Source: Thermohalobaculum sp039178805
Lineage (GTDB): Bacteria > Pseudomonadota > Alphaproteobacteria > Rhodobacterales > Rhodobacteraceae
Direction of reading: 5' to 3'
Assembly (NCBI GenBank): GCA_039178805.1
Contig: JBCDFC010000002.1
Coordinates: forward strand, 1-54,913
Length of the DNA: 54,913 bases
Every line of letters begins with the position of its first letter. Within the stretch, counting starts at the first letter, position 1. Of the stretch, positions 33,162-41,914 are shown one piece after another. A program made the translations under genes and the position numbers. Under the pieces are notes generated by a model. The model was given only the letters and a program-made list of their open reading frames with translations. It was not told the DNA's origin and did not search any database.

Positions 33162-33830
33162 TTATCGCCTTCTGCGCCACTGGCGCGGGCTGAGGTACCG
33201 CAGGAAGTTGAGCAGGCGATCCGCCTTCCGCGGCCAAACAGCGATCAGCAGGGAGCCCCACAGAACGACCGGCTCCGCGATCCACAGCCGCCTGAGTTCG
33301 ACTGCAGTGAGTAAGCGGCGGTTGCTCCCGCGGCCGCGCCGACGGCCGGGCTCGCGGATCTTCTTGGTCTCCGACAACGCCTGGAAATGCGGGATCCAGT
33401 CCTTGGGCGGGAGCCGCGCGAAGGCCATGCCGGCGGCCGCTCCGGCCCTCGGGTCGAAGGCGTAGGGATCGTTCCCCTCCCACCGATCCGAGACCCAGGC
33501 CATGCCGGTGAAGGGACCCTCTGGCCGGGCGCCCTCGGCCACATGCCAGCCGATCCAGCTCATCCACCAGAGAAGCGCCGCAAGAACGCCGGCCGCCACT
33601 GTCCCGCGCAGCCGGCCGAGGCCAGTGTCGACCAGAACGGGCCAGAGGAGCGCTGCCGCCGAGATCGGGTAGAGGAGCACCACTGCCCGCGTGTCGAGGT
33701 AGTGCATCGCGAGCCCGTGCCCGAGCCCGCCGATCGCCGTCCAGAGAAAGACGACGGGCCAGAACAGGAGCGGCGCCCGCCGGCGGAGCCCCTGAAATCC
33801 GGCATTCAATGTGACCAACCCTGCCGACAT
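33162..33830 (-). CDS. Hypothetical multi-pass membrane protein
   Basis: Unrecognised 222-residue protein. Three or four hydrophobic helices lie in the first half (LLFWPVVFLWTAIGGLGHGL, AVVLLYPISAAALLWPVLVD, GTVAAGVLAALLWWMSWIGW). The middle is polar with FDPRAGAAAGMAFARLPPKD, and the C-terminus has one more helix (WIAEPVVLWGSLLIAVW) and a very basic tail. Its stop is 15 bases from the 3' end of the SRP RNA. No function can be given. Confidence 0.65.
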   Translation of the reverse strand: MSAGLVTLNAGFQGLRRRAPLLFWPVVFLWTAIGGLGHGLAMHYLDTRAVVLLYPISAAALLWPVLVDTGLGRLRGTVAAGVLAALLWWMSWIGWHVAEGARPEGPFTGMAWVSDRWEGNDPYAFDPRAGAAAGMAFARLPPKDWIPHFQALSETKKIREPGRRRGRGSNRRLLTAVELRRLWIAEPVVLWGSLLIAVWPRKADRLLNFLRYLSPRQWRRRR

Positions 33831-34205
33831 CGCCGCGCCCCCGGCTCAGCGCCCCCAACGCCATGCACGCATCTCCGTGAGACTTGGTGATGTAGCCGAG
33901 ACTTCGGGTGGCGTCATTGCCGGACTTGATCCGGCAACCCAGATCACATCCAGCCGATTGAAAGATCGGCGCCCTCAGGAGCCCGGGGTCGAGCCTCAGT
34001 GTAACCTGAGACGGTCCGATCCTGGTCGTTCTTTGCCTTTCCGGCGACGACGCCACGACCGATCGCCGCGCGATTTCTTTCGCCGACCGCGCTCTGGCAA
34101 CACAGCTCGTTGATGGGGACCATCGAAGATCCGCAGGCACGATGCCCTCGTCGAAATTGCCGCGGCGGCTGGCATCGCGCGGCCGGTCCATGCGATGTCA
34201 GCGGC
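33831..34205. other. Gap without a supported gene upstream of dnaX
   Basis: This 375-base gap separates the divergent membrane-protein gene and dnaX. It holds one palindromic element (33917-33937, listed separately) and presumably both promoters. The open frames crossing it are shadows without binding sites. Confidence 0.6.
33917..33937. repeat. REP-like palindromic element
   Basis: TTGCCGG, seven-base spacer ACTTGAT, CCGGCAA, within a longer block starting GTCA and followed by CCCAG. This layout (GTCATTGCCGGACTTGATCC and its continuation) resembles the palindromic elements scattered in many alphaproteobacterial genomes. I infer family membership from memory of that pattern. Confidence 0.5.
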
Positions 34206-36083
34206 ATGGACGCGGGAACGACGGATTCGGCCTATCAGGTGCTCGCCCGGAAGTATCGGCCAGGGCATTTCAAGGACCTGATCGGGCAGGAGGCGATGGT
34301 GAAGACCCTCACCAATGCCTTCGCCCATGACCGCATTGCGCATGCCTTCATCCTCACCGGGGTGCGCGGGGTCGGGAAGACGACGACGGCCCGGATCATC
34401 GCCAAAGGCCTCAATTGCACCGGCCGGGGCGATGGGCCGACCATCGACCCCTGCTGCGAGTGCCCGTCCTGCGTGGCCATCGCGGCCGGGCGCCATGTCG
34501 ATGTGATCGAGATGGACGCAGCCTCCAACACCGGCGTCGACGATGTGCGCGAGATCATCGAGAGCGTGCGCTACCGGGCGGTCGAGGCGCGCTACAAGGT
34601 CTACATCATCGACGAGGTGCACATGCTCAGCACCTCCGCCTTCAACGCGCTCTTGAAGACGCTGGAGGAGCCGCCGGAACACGTTGTCTTCATCTTCGCG
34701 ACGACCGAGATCCGGAAGGTGCCCGTCACCGTCCTGTCGCGCTGCCAGCGCTTCGATCTGCGCCGGATCGAGCCTGAGGTGATGCTGGAGCATCTCTCAG
34801 GCATCGCGACGAAGGAAGGCGCGAAGATCACGTCGGATGCCCTCGGCCTTATCGTGCGCGCGGCGGAGGGGTCGGTGCGCGATGCGCTGTCACTCCTGGA
34901 TCAAGCGCTGGCGCAGACAGCGGATGGGGAGGAGATCGATGCGGCCGCGGTGCGGTCGATGCTGGGTTTGGCGGATCGCGGGCGGCTCTTCGATCTCTTC
35001 GAGGCCGTTATGGCGGGCGATACGGCGGGCGCTTTGGGAGAGCTTGCGCGGCAATATGCCGACGGGGCGGATCCGGCGGTCGTGCTGCGGGATCTGGCGG
35101 AGCTGACGCATTGGCTGTCGGTTCTGCGGATCTCCAACGAACTCGGCGAGGATCCGACGATCTCGCCTGCGGAGCGGGACCGGGGGCGTGCGCTGGCTGC
35201 CAGGCTCTCGATGCGGACGCTGACGCGATCCTGGCAGATGCTGCTGAAGGCGATGGAGGAGCTGGCGCGGGCCCCCTCGGCGATCATGGCGGCGGAGATG
35301 GCGGTGATCCGGCTGACCCATGTGGCGGAGCTGCCGAGCCCCGAGGAGCTGATCCGAAAGCTTGAGACCGAAGGGCCCCCGCCCCCAGGCCCCGGCGGCG
35401 CGAGTGGCAGGGGACAGGCTGCGCCGGGTGGCGGCGGCATGGCACGGAGCGCTGCCACGGGCCCCGTGCAGGGCGCGCCGCGCGCCGAGGATGGCCACGC
35501 ACCGGTCGCAGCGCTCCGCGTCGTGGCAGGCGATGCTGCAGCGGCCGCGCCTGCCGTTGCAGTCGAGGCGTCGCCTGTGCCCGAGACTGCCCCCGCCTTT
35601 TCCGATATGGTCGGGATCGTCACGGCGCTGGAACGGGCCCAGGAGTATCTGCTGGCCGATGAGGCAGCGCGGTTCCTGCGCCCCGTCGGCTTTCGTGAGA
35701 GTGTGTTCGAGACGGCGCTTGGCGAAGGGGCGCCCGCCGATCTGCCTGGCCGATTGTCGGAGATGCTCGGCAAGATCACCGGCCGGCGCTTCTCGGTCGT
35801 CCTCAGCCGTGAGGCAGGGGGGCCGACGCTCCGCGAAGAACGGGCGCAGGCGGCGGCTGAGACCGCGGAGGCCGCGTCGGCGCACCCGCTCGTTCTGGCT
35901 GCCCTCGAGACCTTTCCCGGTGCGCGCATCGTGGCGGTTCGGCCGCTGACGCCAGCCGCTGCCGCGCCTGCCGAGTCGGACGCGGCGCTGGCGCGCGACG
36001 ACGAGCTCGACTACGACGACGATCCGGATGCGCCGCTGCTCGACGATGGCGACGCGAGCGACGATCCCTTCGAGGAGGATTGA
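34206..36083 (+). CDS. dnaX: DNA polymerase III tau/gamma subunit
   Basis: Clamp-loader subunit of the replicative polymerase. The 625-residue protein has Walker A GVRGVGKT at residues 52-59, the zinc site C71/C84/C86/C89, Walker B VYIIDEVH near 132-139, and sensor 1 as FIFATTEIRKVP. Domain III follows, then a long alanine/proline-rich linker and an acidic C-terminus (DDELDYDDDPD). No A-rich slippery heptamer is evident, so I see no sign of programmed frameshifting. The ATG at 34206 has only a weak binding site; no better start is visible. ybaB starts 2 bases after the stop. Confidence 0.96.
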   Translation: MDAGTTDSAYQVLARKYRPGHFKDLIGQEAMVKTLTNAFAHDRIAHAFILTGVRGVGKTTTARIIAKGLNCTGRGDGPTIDPCCECPSCVAIAAGRHVDVIEMDAASNTGVDDVREIIESVRYRAVEARYKVYIIDEVHMLSTSAFNALLKTLEEPPEHVVFIFATTEIRKVPVTVLSRCQRFDLRRIEPEVMLEHLSGIATKEGAKITSDALGLIVRAAEGSVRDALSLLDQALAQTADGEEIDAAAVRSMLGLADRGRLFDLFEAVMAGDTAGALGELARQYADGADPAVVLRDLAELTHWLSVLRISNELGEDPTISPAERDRGRALAARLSMRTLTRSWQMLLKAMEELARAPSAIMAAEMAVIRLTHVAELPSPEELIRKLETEGPPPPGPGGASGRGQAAPGGGGMARSAATGPVQGAPRAEDGHAPVAALRVVAGDAAAAAPAVAVEASPVPETAPAFSDMVGIVTALERAQEYLLADEAARFLRPVGFRESVFETALGEGAPADLPGRLSEMLGKITGRRFSVVLSREAGGPTLREERAQAAAETAEAASAHPLVLAALETFPGARIVAVRPLTPAAAAPAESDAALARDDELDYDDDPDAPLLDDGDASDDPFEED

Positions 36084-36085
36084 GC

Positions 36086-36436
36086 ATGTTCAAGGGACTA
36101 GGCGGCCTCGGCGACATGGCGAAGCTGATGGCGCAGGCGGGCGAGCTGCAGCAGAAGCTGCAGGAGGCGCAAGAGCGTGTCGCCGAGATCGAAGCCGAAG
36201 GCAGCGCCGGCGCTGGCATGGTGCGCGCCACGGCGACGGGCAAGGGCACGGTCACCGGGCTTGAGGTCGCGGATGCGCTCCTCGATGGGACGGAGGAGAA
36301 AGCCGTGCTCGAGGATCTGATCGTCGCTGCCGTCAACGACGCGATCGGCAAGGCGCGCGAGGCGGCCCAGGCAGAGATGGCGAAGGTGACTGAGGGCCTT
36401 CCGCTGCCGCCCGGCATGAAAGCGCCCTTCGGCTAA
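36086..36436 (+). CDS. YbaB/EbfC nucleoid-associated protein
   Basis: A 116-residue DNA-binding protein that forms tweezer-like dimers. The order GLGDMAKLMAQAGELQQKLQ then GAGMVRATATGKGTVTGLEV and DLIVAAVNDAIGKAREAAQA is typical. The ATG has AGGAGG upstream inside the end of dnaX. The conserved dnaX-ybaB-recR order suggests co-expression for DNA maintenance. Confidence 0.95.
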   Translation: MFKGLGGLGDMAKLMAQAGELQQKLQEAQERVAEIEAEGSAGAGMVRATATGKGTVTGLEVADALLDGTEEKAVLEDLIVAAVNDAIGKAREAAQAEMAKVTEGLPLPPGMKAPFG

Positions 36437-36630
36437 GCCGCGCTCCGTAGGTTTCGCCACTCGCTGGCTTGACCGAGGCATCCAGCGATCATGGCAGCGG
36501 ATTGCCGGGTCGCAATGCGCGATGACGGTTCTTGCGGCAGCGGGTGTCAGGAGAAGGCGTCCCGAACGACGGTCGGCTTGCCGCGGCTTCGAGCCCGGCC
36601 ATAGTCTCCCGGAAGGGACCGGGAGGATCG

Positions 36631-37236
36631 ATGCGTAACGACGACGGCTCCGGCGCGCTTGAGCGCATGATCGGGCTTCTGGCAAAGCTCCCGGGCCTTG
36701 GCCCTCGTTCGGCCCGCCGCGTCGCCCTAGCACTCCTCAAGCGGCGCGACCGGCTGTTCCTGCCGCTGCTCGAGGCGATGGCCGAAGTCGCTCAAACCGT
36801 TCAGACCTGCCAGCGCTGCGGCAATCTCGGCACCGCCCCCGAATGCCAAATCTGCAGCGATCCCGGCCGCGATGCGACGCGCCTATGCGTCGTTGCCGAG
36901 GTTGCGGATCTGTGGGCGATGGAGCGGAGCGGCGCCTTCAAGGGGCGTTACCATGTGCTTGGTGGCATGCTTTCGGCACTCGACGGTGTCACGCCAGAGA
37001 CGTTGCGGTTGCCCGCGCTCGCGGCTCGTGTGCGTGAGGAGCGTCTTGCCGAAGTGATCCTCGCCCTGCCGGCGACGATCGACGGGCAGACGACGGCGCA
37101 TGTGATCGTCGATTACCTGGAAGAATCAGGTGCCGAGATCACCGCCCTTGGCCGTGGGGTGCCGCTGGGCGGTGAACTCGATTACCTCGACGATGGCACG
37201 CTAAGCGCTGCGCTACAGCAACGTCGTGCGATCTAA
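36631..37236 (+). CDS. recR: Recombination mediator protein RecR
   Basis: A 201-residue RecF-pathway protein that helps load RecA at gaps. The helix-hairpin-helix (LAKLPGLGPRSARRVALALL) is near residue 18, the four zinc cysteines are at 60, 63, 72 and 75, and the Toprim domain follows (VVAEVADLWAMERSGAFKGR, then YHVLGGMLSALDGV). GGGAGGA lies directly before the ATG. It follows ybaB with a 194-base gap. Confidence 0.96.
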   Translation: MRNDDGSGALERMIGLLAKLPGLGPRSARRVALALLKRRDRLFLPLLEAMAEVAQTVQTCQRCGNLGTAPECQICSDPGRDATRLCVVAEVADLWAMERSGAFKGRYHVLGGMLSALDGVTPETLRLPALAARVREERLAEVILALPATIDGQTTAHVIVDYLEESGAEITALGRGVPLGGELDYLDDGTLSAALQQRRAI

Positions 37237-37344
37237 GCAGGACACCGCTCTCTAAAACGCCATTCCGAGCAGCGATCACGACGCTTTGAGTGCGTTTACG
37301 TATTGTTAACTATAGGGGTTTACCTATACTTAGGCACGTTAGGT

Positions 37345-37363
37345 CGGCATTGGACGATGGTGC
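37345..37363 (+). repeat. 19-bp direct repeat, copy 1
   Basis: CGGCATTGGACGATGGTGC, identical to 37530-37548, 185 bases apart in the same orientation. Confidence 0.9.
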
Positions 37364-37529
37364 TCGTGAGGTAGTTTCGCCGCAGAGTAGAGTATGGCGG
37401 AGAGGATACTACCTACAGGCATCTTCTTATTGACCAGAAACACATTCAGCAAATTTACTTCGGTACGTTGAGTTTTAGACGTTTCGTAAGGAAAGCGGGC
37501 TACACAAAGCTCGTCGCCCATGGCCCGGC

Positions 37530-37548
37530 CGGCATTGGACGATGGTGC
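37530..37548 (+). repeat. 19-bp direct repeat, copy 2
   Basis: Second exact copy of the 19-mer. The flanking bases differ after this core on both sides. Confidence 0.9.
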
Positions 37549-37720
37549 CCGGTAAGCAAACACGCAACGCAGTCACATCAACCGGTGACGAAGCGAAGAT
37601 GCCTGCTGCGTGTGTCGGGATTGCGGCGCGTTGTGGGTCTTCTCCTGAAGATGCAAAGGCAGCCGCCACAAAGGTTTACGAGCCGATGCTGTGGCGTAGA
37701 AGCCTAGGCAGCCCTCGTGC

Positions 37721-39781
37721 CTAGACACCCATCGAGACGCCCAAACGTCGAAAAAGTTCTTGCGCCACAACGCCTGCCGCTTCCGCCAACCACTCCTGCC
37801 GGGTCGCGAAAAGGCACGCCTCCGAGGCCAGGATCTCACCATCGTCGAGCACGCGAAGATGATTCGCCCGCAGCGTCTCTCCGGTCGTCGTGATATCGAC
37901 CAGCGCCTCGGCTGCCTGATTTTTCGGAGCCGCTTCCGTTGCGCCCTGACTGTCGACGATTCGGTAGTCCGCAATGCCGTGCGATCGAAAGAACCGTCGT
38001 GTGAGATTGTGATACTTGGTCGCGATTCGGAGGGCGTGGCCATGGCGCGCGCGAAAACGCTCTGCCACGTCGTCCAAATCCGCCATGACCCGAACATCGC
38101 CCCACCAGGCCGGAACAGCGACGACGAGGCGTGCATGGCCGAAACCCATCTCACTGACGCGTTCGAGTTTTCCGGGCCAATCGGCGACGCGTTCCTCGAC
38201 CATGTCGAGCCCCGTGACCCCAAGATGGACGAGCCCCGCCTCGAGCGCTGACGGGATCTCGCCCGCCGAGAGCATGGCAATCCCGAGGCCATCGACCCCT
38301 TCCGCCGTCGCCGCGTATTCTCGCCCATCCCCGGTCCGCTTGATCGTCACACCGCGCCCGTCAAACCAGTCGATCGTCGCCTGCTGCAGCCGGCCCTTGG
38401 AGGGAAGCGCCAGCACGAGATCTGCACCCTGCGCGGTGCTGCCTGCCGGCGATCGCGTCGCGAGGAAGGGCATCACGAGGGATGTCGCACTGAGCGCCTC
38501 AGCGGTCCCTGGACCTTCCTGCCGGTTTGCCAAGACGGCTTCCGGCCGGATCATCGCCCCCACGGCGGTGACCGGATGGCCCGCGCCGAGCTGCGCGGTG
38601 AGGCTGTCATACCGCCCGCCACCCGCCAGGGGTGGGAGATCGGGATTGCCTGTCGCCCGCACCTCGAAGACGAAGCCGTCATAGTATTCGAGCGTGCGTC
38701 CGAAGCTTGCGTCGAAGGGCAGGGTCTCCCCGTCGAGGCCTGAGCGGTTGATCGCGTCGAGACGCCGCTCGAAGGCATCGAGTGCCCCGTCGATCGCGAT
38801 CCCTGCCTGCGCGGCAATCCCCCGAAGAGCGCTGAGCGCCTCACCAGCTTCGGCCTTGATGGCCAGAACGGCGTCGATGATCTCAGCCTGCTCGGCGGGC
38901 ATCGGCGGCTCGGCCGCGGCCGCCGCAAGGGCTGCCGCCCGATCCGCAACCTCGCCAACCTCGCGCAAGCCAAGGATCTCTCCCGCCTGCGCAAGTTGGG
39001 CGGCCAATGTCGCCTCCCCACCCGAGGCCGCCGCCAGAAGCGCGATCTTGGCCGCATCCGACGCGATGGGCCGCTGCGCATCCTCGATCAGCCTAGCGAA
39101 GCGCGCGGGCCGCCAGAGATGACGCCTAAGCCTGTCCCGCCGACCTTCGGGCATGTCGAGCGCATCGAGGAGCGCGAAGACGATGCCGAGATCGCCCGTG
39201 ACGATCTCATGGGGCCCGGCCCCCACCGCTTCGAGCGCCTCGAACGTAAGCGCCAGGATCTGTGCTTCGGCCCCGGCTGGGTCGGCGGCGCCGATGTTCT
39301 CGATGCCGGCCTGCAGATATTCGATGGGCCGGCCCGACCCTTGGGGCTGACGCCGGAAGACCGGGCCGCGATAGGCGTAGCGGGCCGCGCGCCCCCACCC
39401 GGCCGAGCCGTGCATGATCGCGACCGGAACCGTGAAATCGGGCCTAAGACAGATCTCTTCCCCGCCGCCGCCGCCCGGAAACAGGAAGGCACGACCGCGG
39501 ACATCCTCGCCGTACAGTCCGAGCATCACCTCTGCCGGGAAGAGATGCGGTGGCGAGACGCGGTGGTAGCCAGCCTTCGCGTGCAGCCGGCCGATCACGT
39601 CGAGGGCCTCGTCGACCGCCGCGAGGGCCGCTCCTTCGAGCGCTTGACCGGCCCGGCCATAACCAGTCCGTGCCTCGCCGGCCCCAGCCATCTTAGCCGT
39701 CATGTGAGCCGCTATCGGGGCCGCCATCTGAGCTGACGTCCCGGGCGCGATCTCACGCTTAGGTCCGGGAATGCCCGTCAC
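37721..39781 (-). CDS. HisZ-HisG fusion: ATP phosphoribosyltransferase regulatory and catalytic parts in one frame
   Basis: The first step of histidine synthesis joins ATP and PRPP. Short-form HisG needs the separate HisS-like subunit HisZ for activity control. Here both occur in one 686-codon frame with no stop between them. Residues about 44-412 are HisZ (PDFTVPVAI near 114, YLQAGIENIGA near 155, GGGRYDSLTAQLG near 387). Residues about 455-686 are short-form HisG (LALPSKGRLQQ near 457, LSAGEIPSALEAGLVHLGVT near 504, PRPP loop DITTTGETLRANHL near 629). A linker of roughly 40 residues joins them. The GTG start overlaps the hisS stop as GTGA; ATGs 19-30 codons later are alternatives. An internal ATG at 38473 (residue 437) has no binding site. 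The fusion would fix a 1:1 ratio. Confidence 0.9.
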   Translation of the reverse strand: MTGIPGPKREIAPGTSAQMAAPIAAHMTAKMAGAGEARTGYGRAGQALEGAALAAVDEALDVIGRLHAKAGYHRVSPPHLFPAEVMLGLYGEDVRGRAFLFPGGGGGEEICLRPDFTVPVAIMHGSAGWGRAARYAYRGPVFRRQPQGSGRPIEYLQAGIENIGAADPAGAEAQILALTFEALEAVGAGPHEIVTGDLGIVFALLDALDMPEGRRDRLRRHLWRPARFARLIEDAQRPIASDAAKIALLAAASGGEATLAAQLAQAGEILGLREVGEVADRAAALAAAAAEPPMPAEQAEIIDAVLAIKAEAGEALSALRGIAAQAGIAIDGALDAFERRLDAINRSGLDGETLPFDASFGRTLEYYDGFVFEVRATGNPDLPPLAGGGRYDSLTAQLGAGHPVTAVGAMIRPEAVLANRQEGPGTAEALSATSLVMPFLATRSPAGSTAQGADLVLALPSKGRLQQATIDWFDGRGVTIKRTGDGREYAATAEGVDGLGIAMLSAGEIPSALEAGLVHLGVTGLDMVEERVADWPGKLERVSEMGFGHARLVVAVPAWWGDVRVMADLDDVAERFRARHGHALRIATKYHNLTRRFFRSHGIADYRIVDSQGATEAAPKNQAAEALVDITTTGETLRANHLRVLDDGEILASEACLFATRQEWLAEAAGVVAQELFRRLGVSMGV

Positions 39782-41319
39782 GTCGACCCCGACAGCATCG
39801 CCTTGATCGCCGAGACGAGATCCCCGCGCGGGACGCTCCGCTGCGCTGGCTGCTCGGTCCACTCTTCGCGCGTCTCGATCTCTGCCGATAGTTTGGCGCC
39901 CAGAACGAGATCCTTGAGCTGCACGAGCCCTTGCTCCCGCTCCTCCGTTCCCTCGATCACCGCGATGGTGGCGGCGCGGCGATCGGCGTATTTGAGCTGC
40001 TTGCCCATGTTGCCGCCGCCGAGGAACACTTCGGCCCGGATGCCGGCATTGCGAAGCTCCGCGCACATCGCCTGGTAGCCGGCCATCGCATCGCGTTCGA
40101 GCGCGAGGATGACCACCGGGCCCGCGGCAGAGCCGTCGCCCGCCCGACCAATGGCCCGCAGTGCCGCGAGGAGCCTGTCGACGCCGATCGAGATGCCAGT
40201 CGCGGGCACGGCCTGGCCGGTGAAGCGCTTCACCAGGTCATCATAGCGCCCGCCGCCAGCGACTGAGCCGAACTGGCGCCGTCGCCCGTCCTCATCGGTG
40301 ATCTCGAAGGTCAGCTCCGCCTCGAAGACGGGACCGGTGTAGTAGCCGAGCCCGCGGACAACGGACGGGTCGATCAAGGCGCGACCACCATAGCCTTGCG
40401 CCTCAAGAAGCTCGGCAATCGTCTCGAGCTCGTCCACGCCCTCGCGGCCCGCATCCACATCGGCGACGATGTCGCGAAGCTGCGCGATCGTCTCGGCGCT
40501 CGTCGATCTGCCCGATTGAAGGAAGGCGAGCACCATGTCGGCCTCATTAGGCGTGAGGCCTTGGCCATCGATGAAGGCGCCCGACTGGTCCTTCCGCCCG
40601 GAGGTGAGAAGCTGGCGCACGCCGTCGATGCCGACCTTGTCGTATTTGTCGACCGTGCGCAGGACGCCCGCGCTCCACTGATCCCAATCCTGATCGCGTC
40701 CTTCGCCCGCCGGCGCGGCATTGGCTGTGACCAGCCCGTAGAGCTTTGACAGGATACCGTTCAGTACCTTGCGATTGTTGATGCGGATGGCGACGTCGTC
40801 GCGACCGATGCCTGTCGCCTCGAACGCGTCGGCCAGCATCATGCAGATCTCCGCATCGGCGGCGACGTTGCCGCTGCCCACAGTATCCGCATCGCATTGG
40901 TAGAACTGGCGGAACCGCCCCGGCCCCGGCTTCTCGTTGCGCCAGACCGGCCCGACCGCGTAGCGACGATAGGGTGTCGGCAGATTGAGCCTGTGCTGCG
41001 CGAAGACCCGCGCGAGCGGTGCCGTGAGATCATAGCGAAGTGCGAGCCATGTCGCTGGCGCGCCTTCGCTCTCCGCCTCCTCCTGCCAGGCGAAGACACC
41101 CTCGTTCGGCCGGTCCACATCCGGCAGGAACTTTCCCAGAGCCTCCACGGTCTCAACGGCCGAAGTTTCCAGCGGGTCGAAGCCATATCGGTGATAGACC
41201 TCGGTGATCGCGCGCAGCATCTCCGCGCGCTCGCTCACCTCATGCCCGAAATAGTCCCTGAAACCCCGGGGCGTTTCCGCCTTGGGGCGTGGCTGCTTCT
41301 TCGGTTTCTTGTCCGCCAT
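39778..41319 (-). CDS. hisS: Histidyl-tRNA synthetase
   Basis: A 513-residue class II synthetase. TPRGFRDYFGHEVSERAEML opens the catalytic core, motif 2 region has RRYAVGPVWRNEKPGPGRFR and the histidine-specific loops are GLGYYTGPVFEAEL and GGGRYDDLVKRF. The C-terminal anticodon-binding domain starts near VVILALERDA. It is longer than the E. coli enzyme, with an inserted segment in the middle, as in other alphaproteobacteria. The stop overlaps the start of hisZG. Confidence 0.95.
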   Translation of the reverse strand: MADKKPKKQPRPKAETPRGFRDYFGHEVSERAEMLRAITEVYHRYGFDPLETSAVETVEALGKFLPDVDRPNEGVFAWQEEAESEGAPATWLALRYDLTAPLARVFAQHRLNLPTPYRRYAVGPVWRNEKPGPGRFRQFYQCDADTVGSGNVAADAEICMMLADAFEATGIGRDDVAIRINNRKVLNGILSKLYGLVTANAAPAGEGRDQDWDQWSAGVLRTVDKYDKVGIDGVRQLLTSGRKDQSGAFIDGQGLTPNEADMVLAFLQSGRSTSAETIAQLRDIVADVDAGREGVDELETIAELLEAQGYGGRALIDPSVVRGLGYYTGPVFEAELTFEITDEDGRRRQFGSVAGGGRYDDLVKRFTGQAVPATGISIGVDRLLAALRAIGRAGDGSAAGPVVILALERDAMAGYQAMCAELRNAGIRAEVFLGGGNMGKQLKYADRRAATIAVIEGTEEREQGLVQLKDLVLGAKLSAEIETREEWTEQPAQRSVPRGDLVSAIKAMLSGST

Positions 41320-41413
41320 GGCACCCAGCCTCCCGCGTTGGCGCGCTGGCTAGCCGATGACGGCAAGCTGGGCAAGAAAGGCGCGAGCCGGATCGCAGCG
41401 TTCGCCCGGATGA

Positions 41414-41872
41414 TTAGTCTGACGATTGGGGATGCCGGGTGCGTTGCTGTCCTCCGCGCACCCAGCGAACGCTTGCGGCGAGGCGCCCTTGGGGGTCGAC
41501 GACGGGGATGAGGCCGTTGGCGATGACGGCTGCGGTGCCGGGGTCGATCGGTGGGGCGCACCAGTGGCGGGGTGCGAAGCCGAACTCGACCTCCAGACCA
41601 TTGCGATAGTGCACCCGGCGGGCGCGGACGATGCCCCAATCCTCGACGGCCATTCGCGCTACTTGGCCGAAGCGTCGCGGCAGGTCCGCGCGTGCCGCCA
41701 GCGCCCATGGCCTGGTGCCAACCACCACGATGTCGATATCGGAACCGGGGCTTGGAGAGCCGCGCGCCCATGAGCCGACGAGGGCGAGCGCGTCCGCATC
41801 CGGCGACGTTCTCGCCCATTGGGCAATGGCGCGGATCAGTCTTAGCCCATTGCGAAACTGGTGCTCGCGCAT
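41414..41872 (-). CDS. Pol beta-superfamily nucleotidyltransferase
   Basis: A 152-residue protein. The family motif is LVGSWARGSPSPGSDIDIVV, near residues 31-50, with the two aspartates (DID) that bind metal after the GS. The rest resembles minimal nucleotidyltransferase domains; no HEPN or toxin partner is adjacent. It lies between the yqeY-like gene (42 bases upstream) and hisS (94 bases downstream) on one strand. A tRNA or small-molecule role is possible but not shown. Confidence 0.8.
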   Translation of the reverse strand: MREHQFRNGLRLIRAIAQWARTSPDADALALVGSWARGSPSPGSDIDIVVVGTRPWALAARADLPRRFGQVARMAVEDWGIVRARRVHYRNGLEVEFGFAPRHWCAPPIDPGTAAVIANGLIPVVDPQGRLAASVRWVRGGQQRTRHPQSSD

Positions 41873-41914
41873 CCGGGCGCTAAAAACGGCGTCTCTCAGA
41901 ACCGCAGCGCTGAC

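Larger units (their letters stand above)
37237..37720. other. AT-richer gap with a 19-bp direct repeat, no supported gene
   Basis: This 484-base stretch between recR and hisZG, especially 37290-37500, is visibly richer in A and T than its surroundings. It contains two exact copies of a 19-bp sequence (listed separately) and a TTTA-N7-TTAA pattern at 37295-37309. Short open frames exist on both strands (for example 37339-37521 on the minus strand) but none has a convincing binding site or family resemblance. It may be remnant or regulatory DNA. Confidence 0.6.

Noticed and set aside
34206..36083. Programmed frameshift in dnaX giving a short gamma form
   Set aside because: No A-rich slippery sequence is visible in the relevant part of the gene.
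37339..37563. 74-codon minus-strand frame in the AT-richer gap
   Set aside because: Starts at a GTG without a binding site and resembles nothing I know; kept only as a note in the gap entry.
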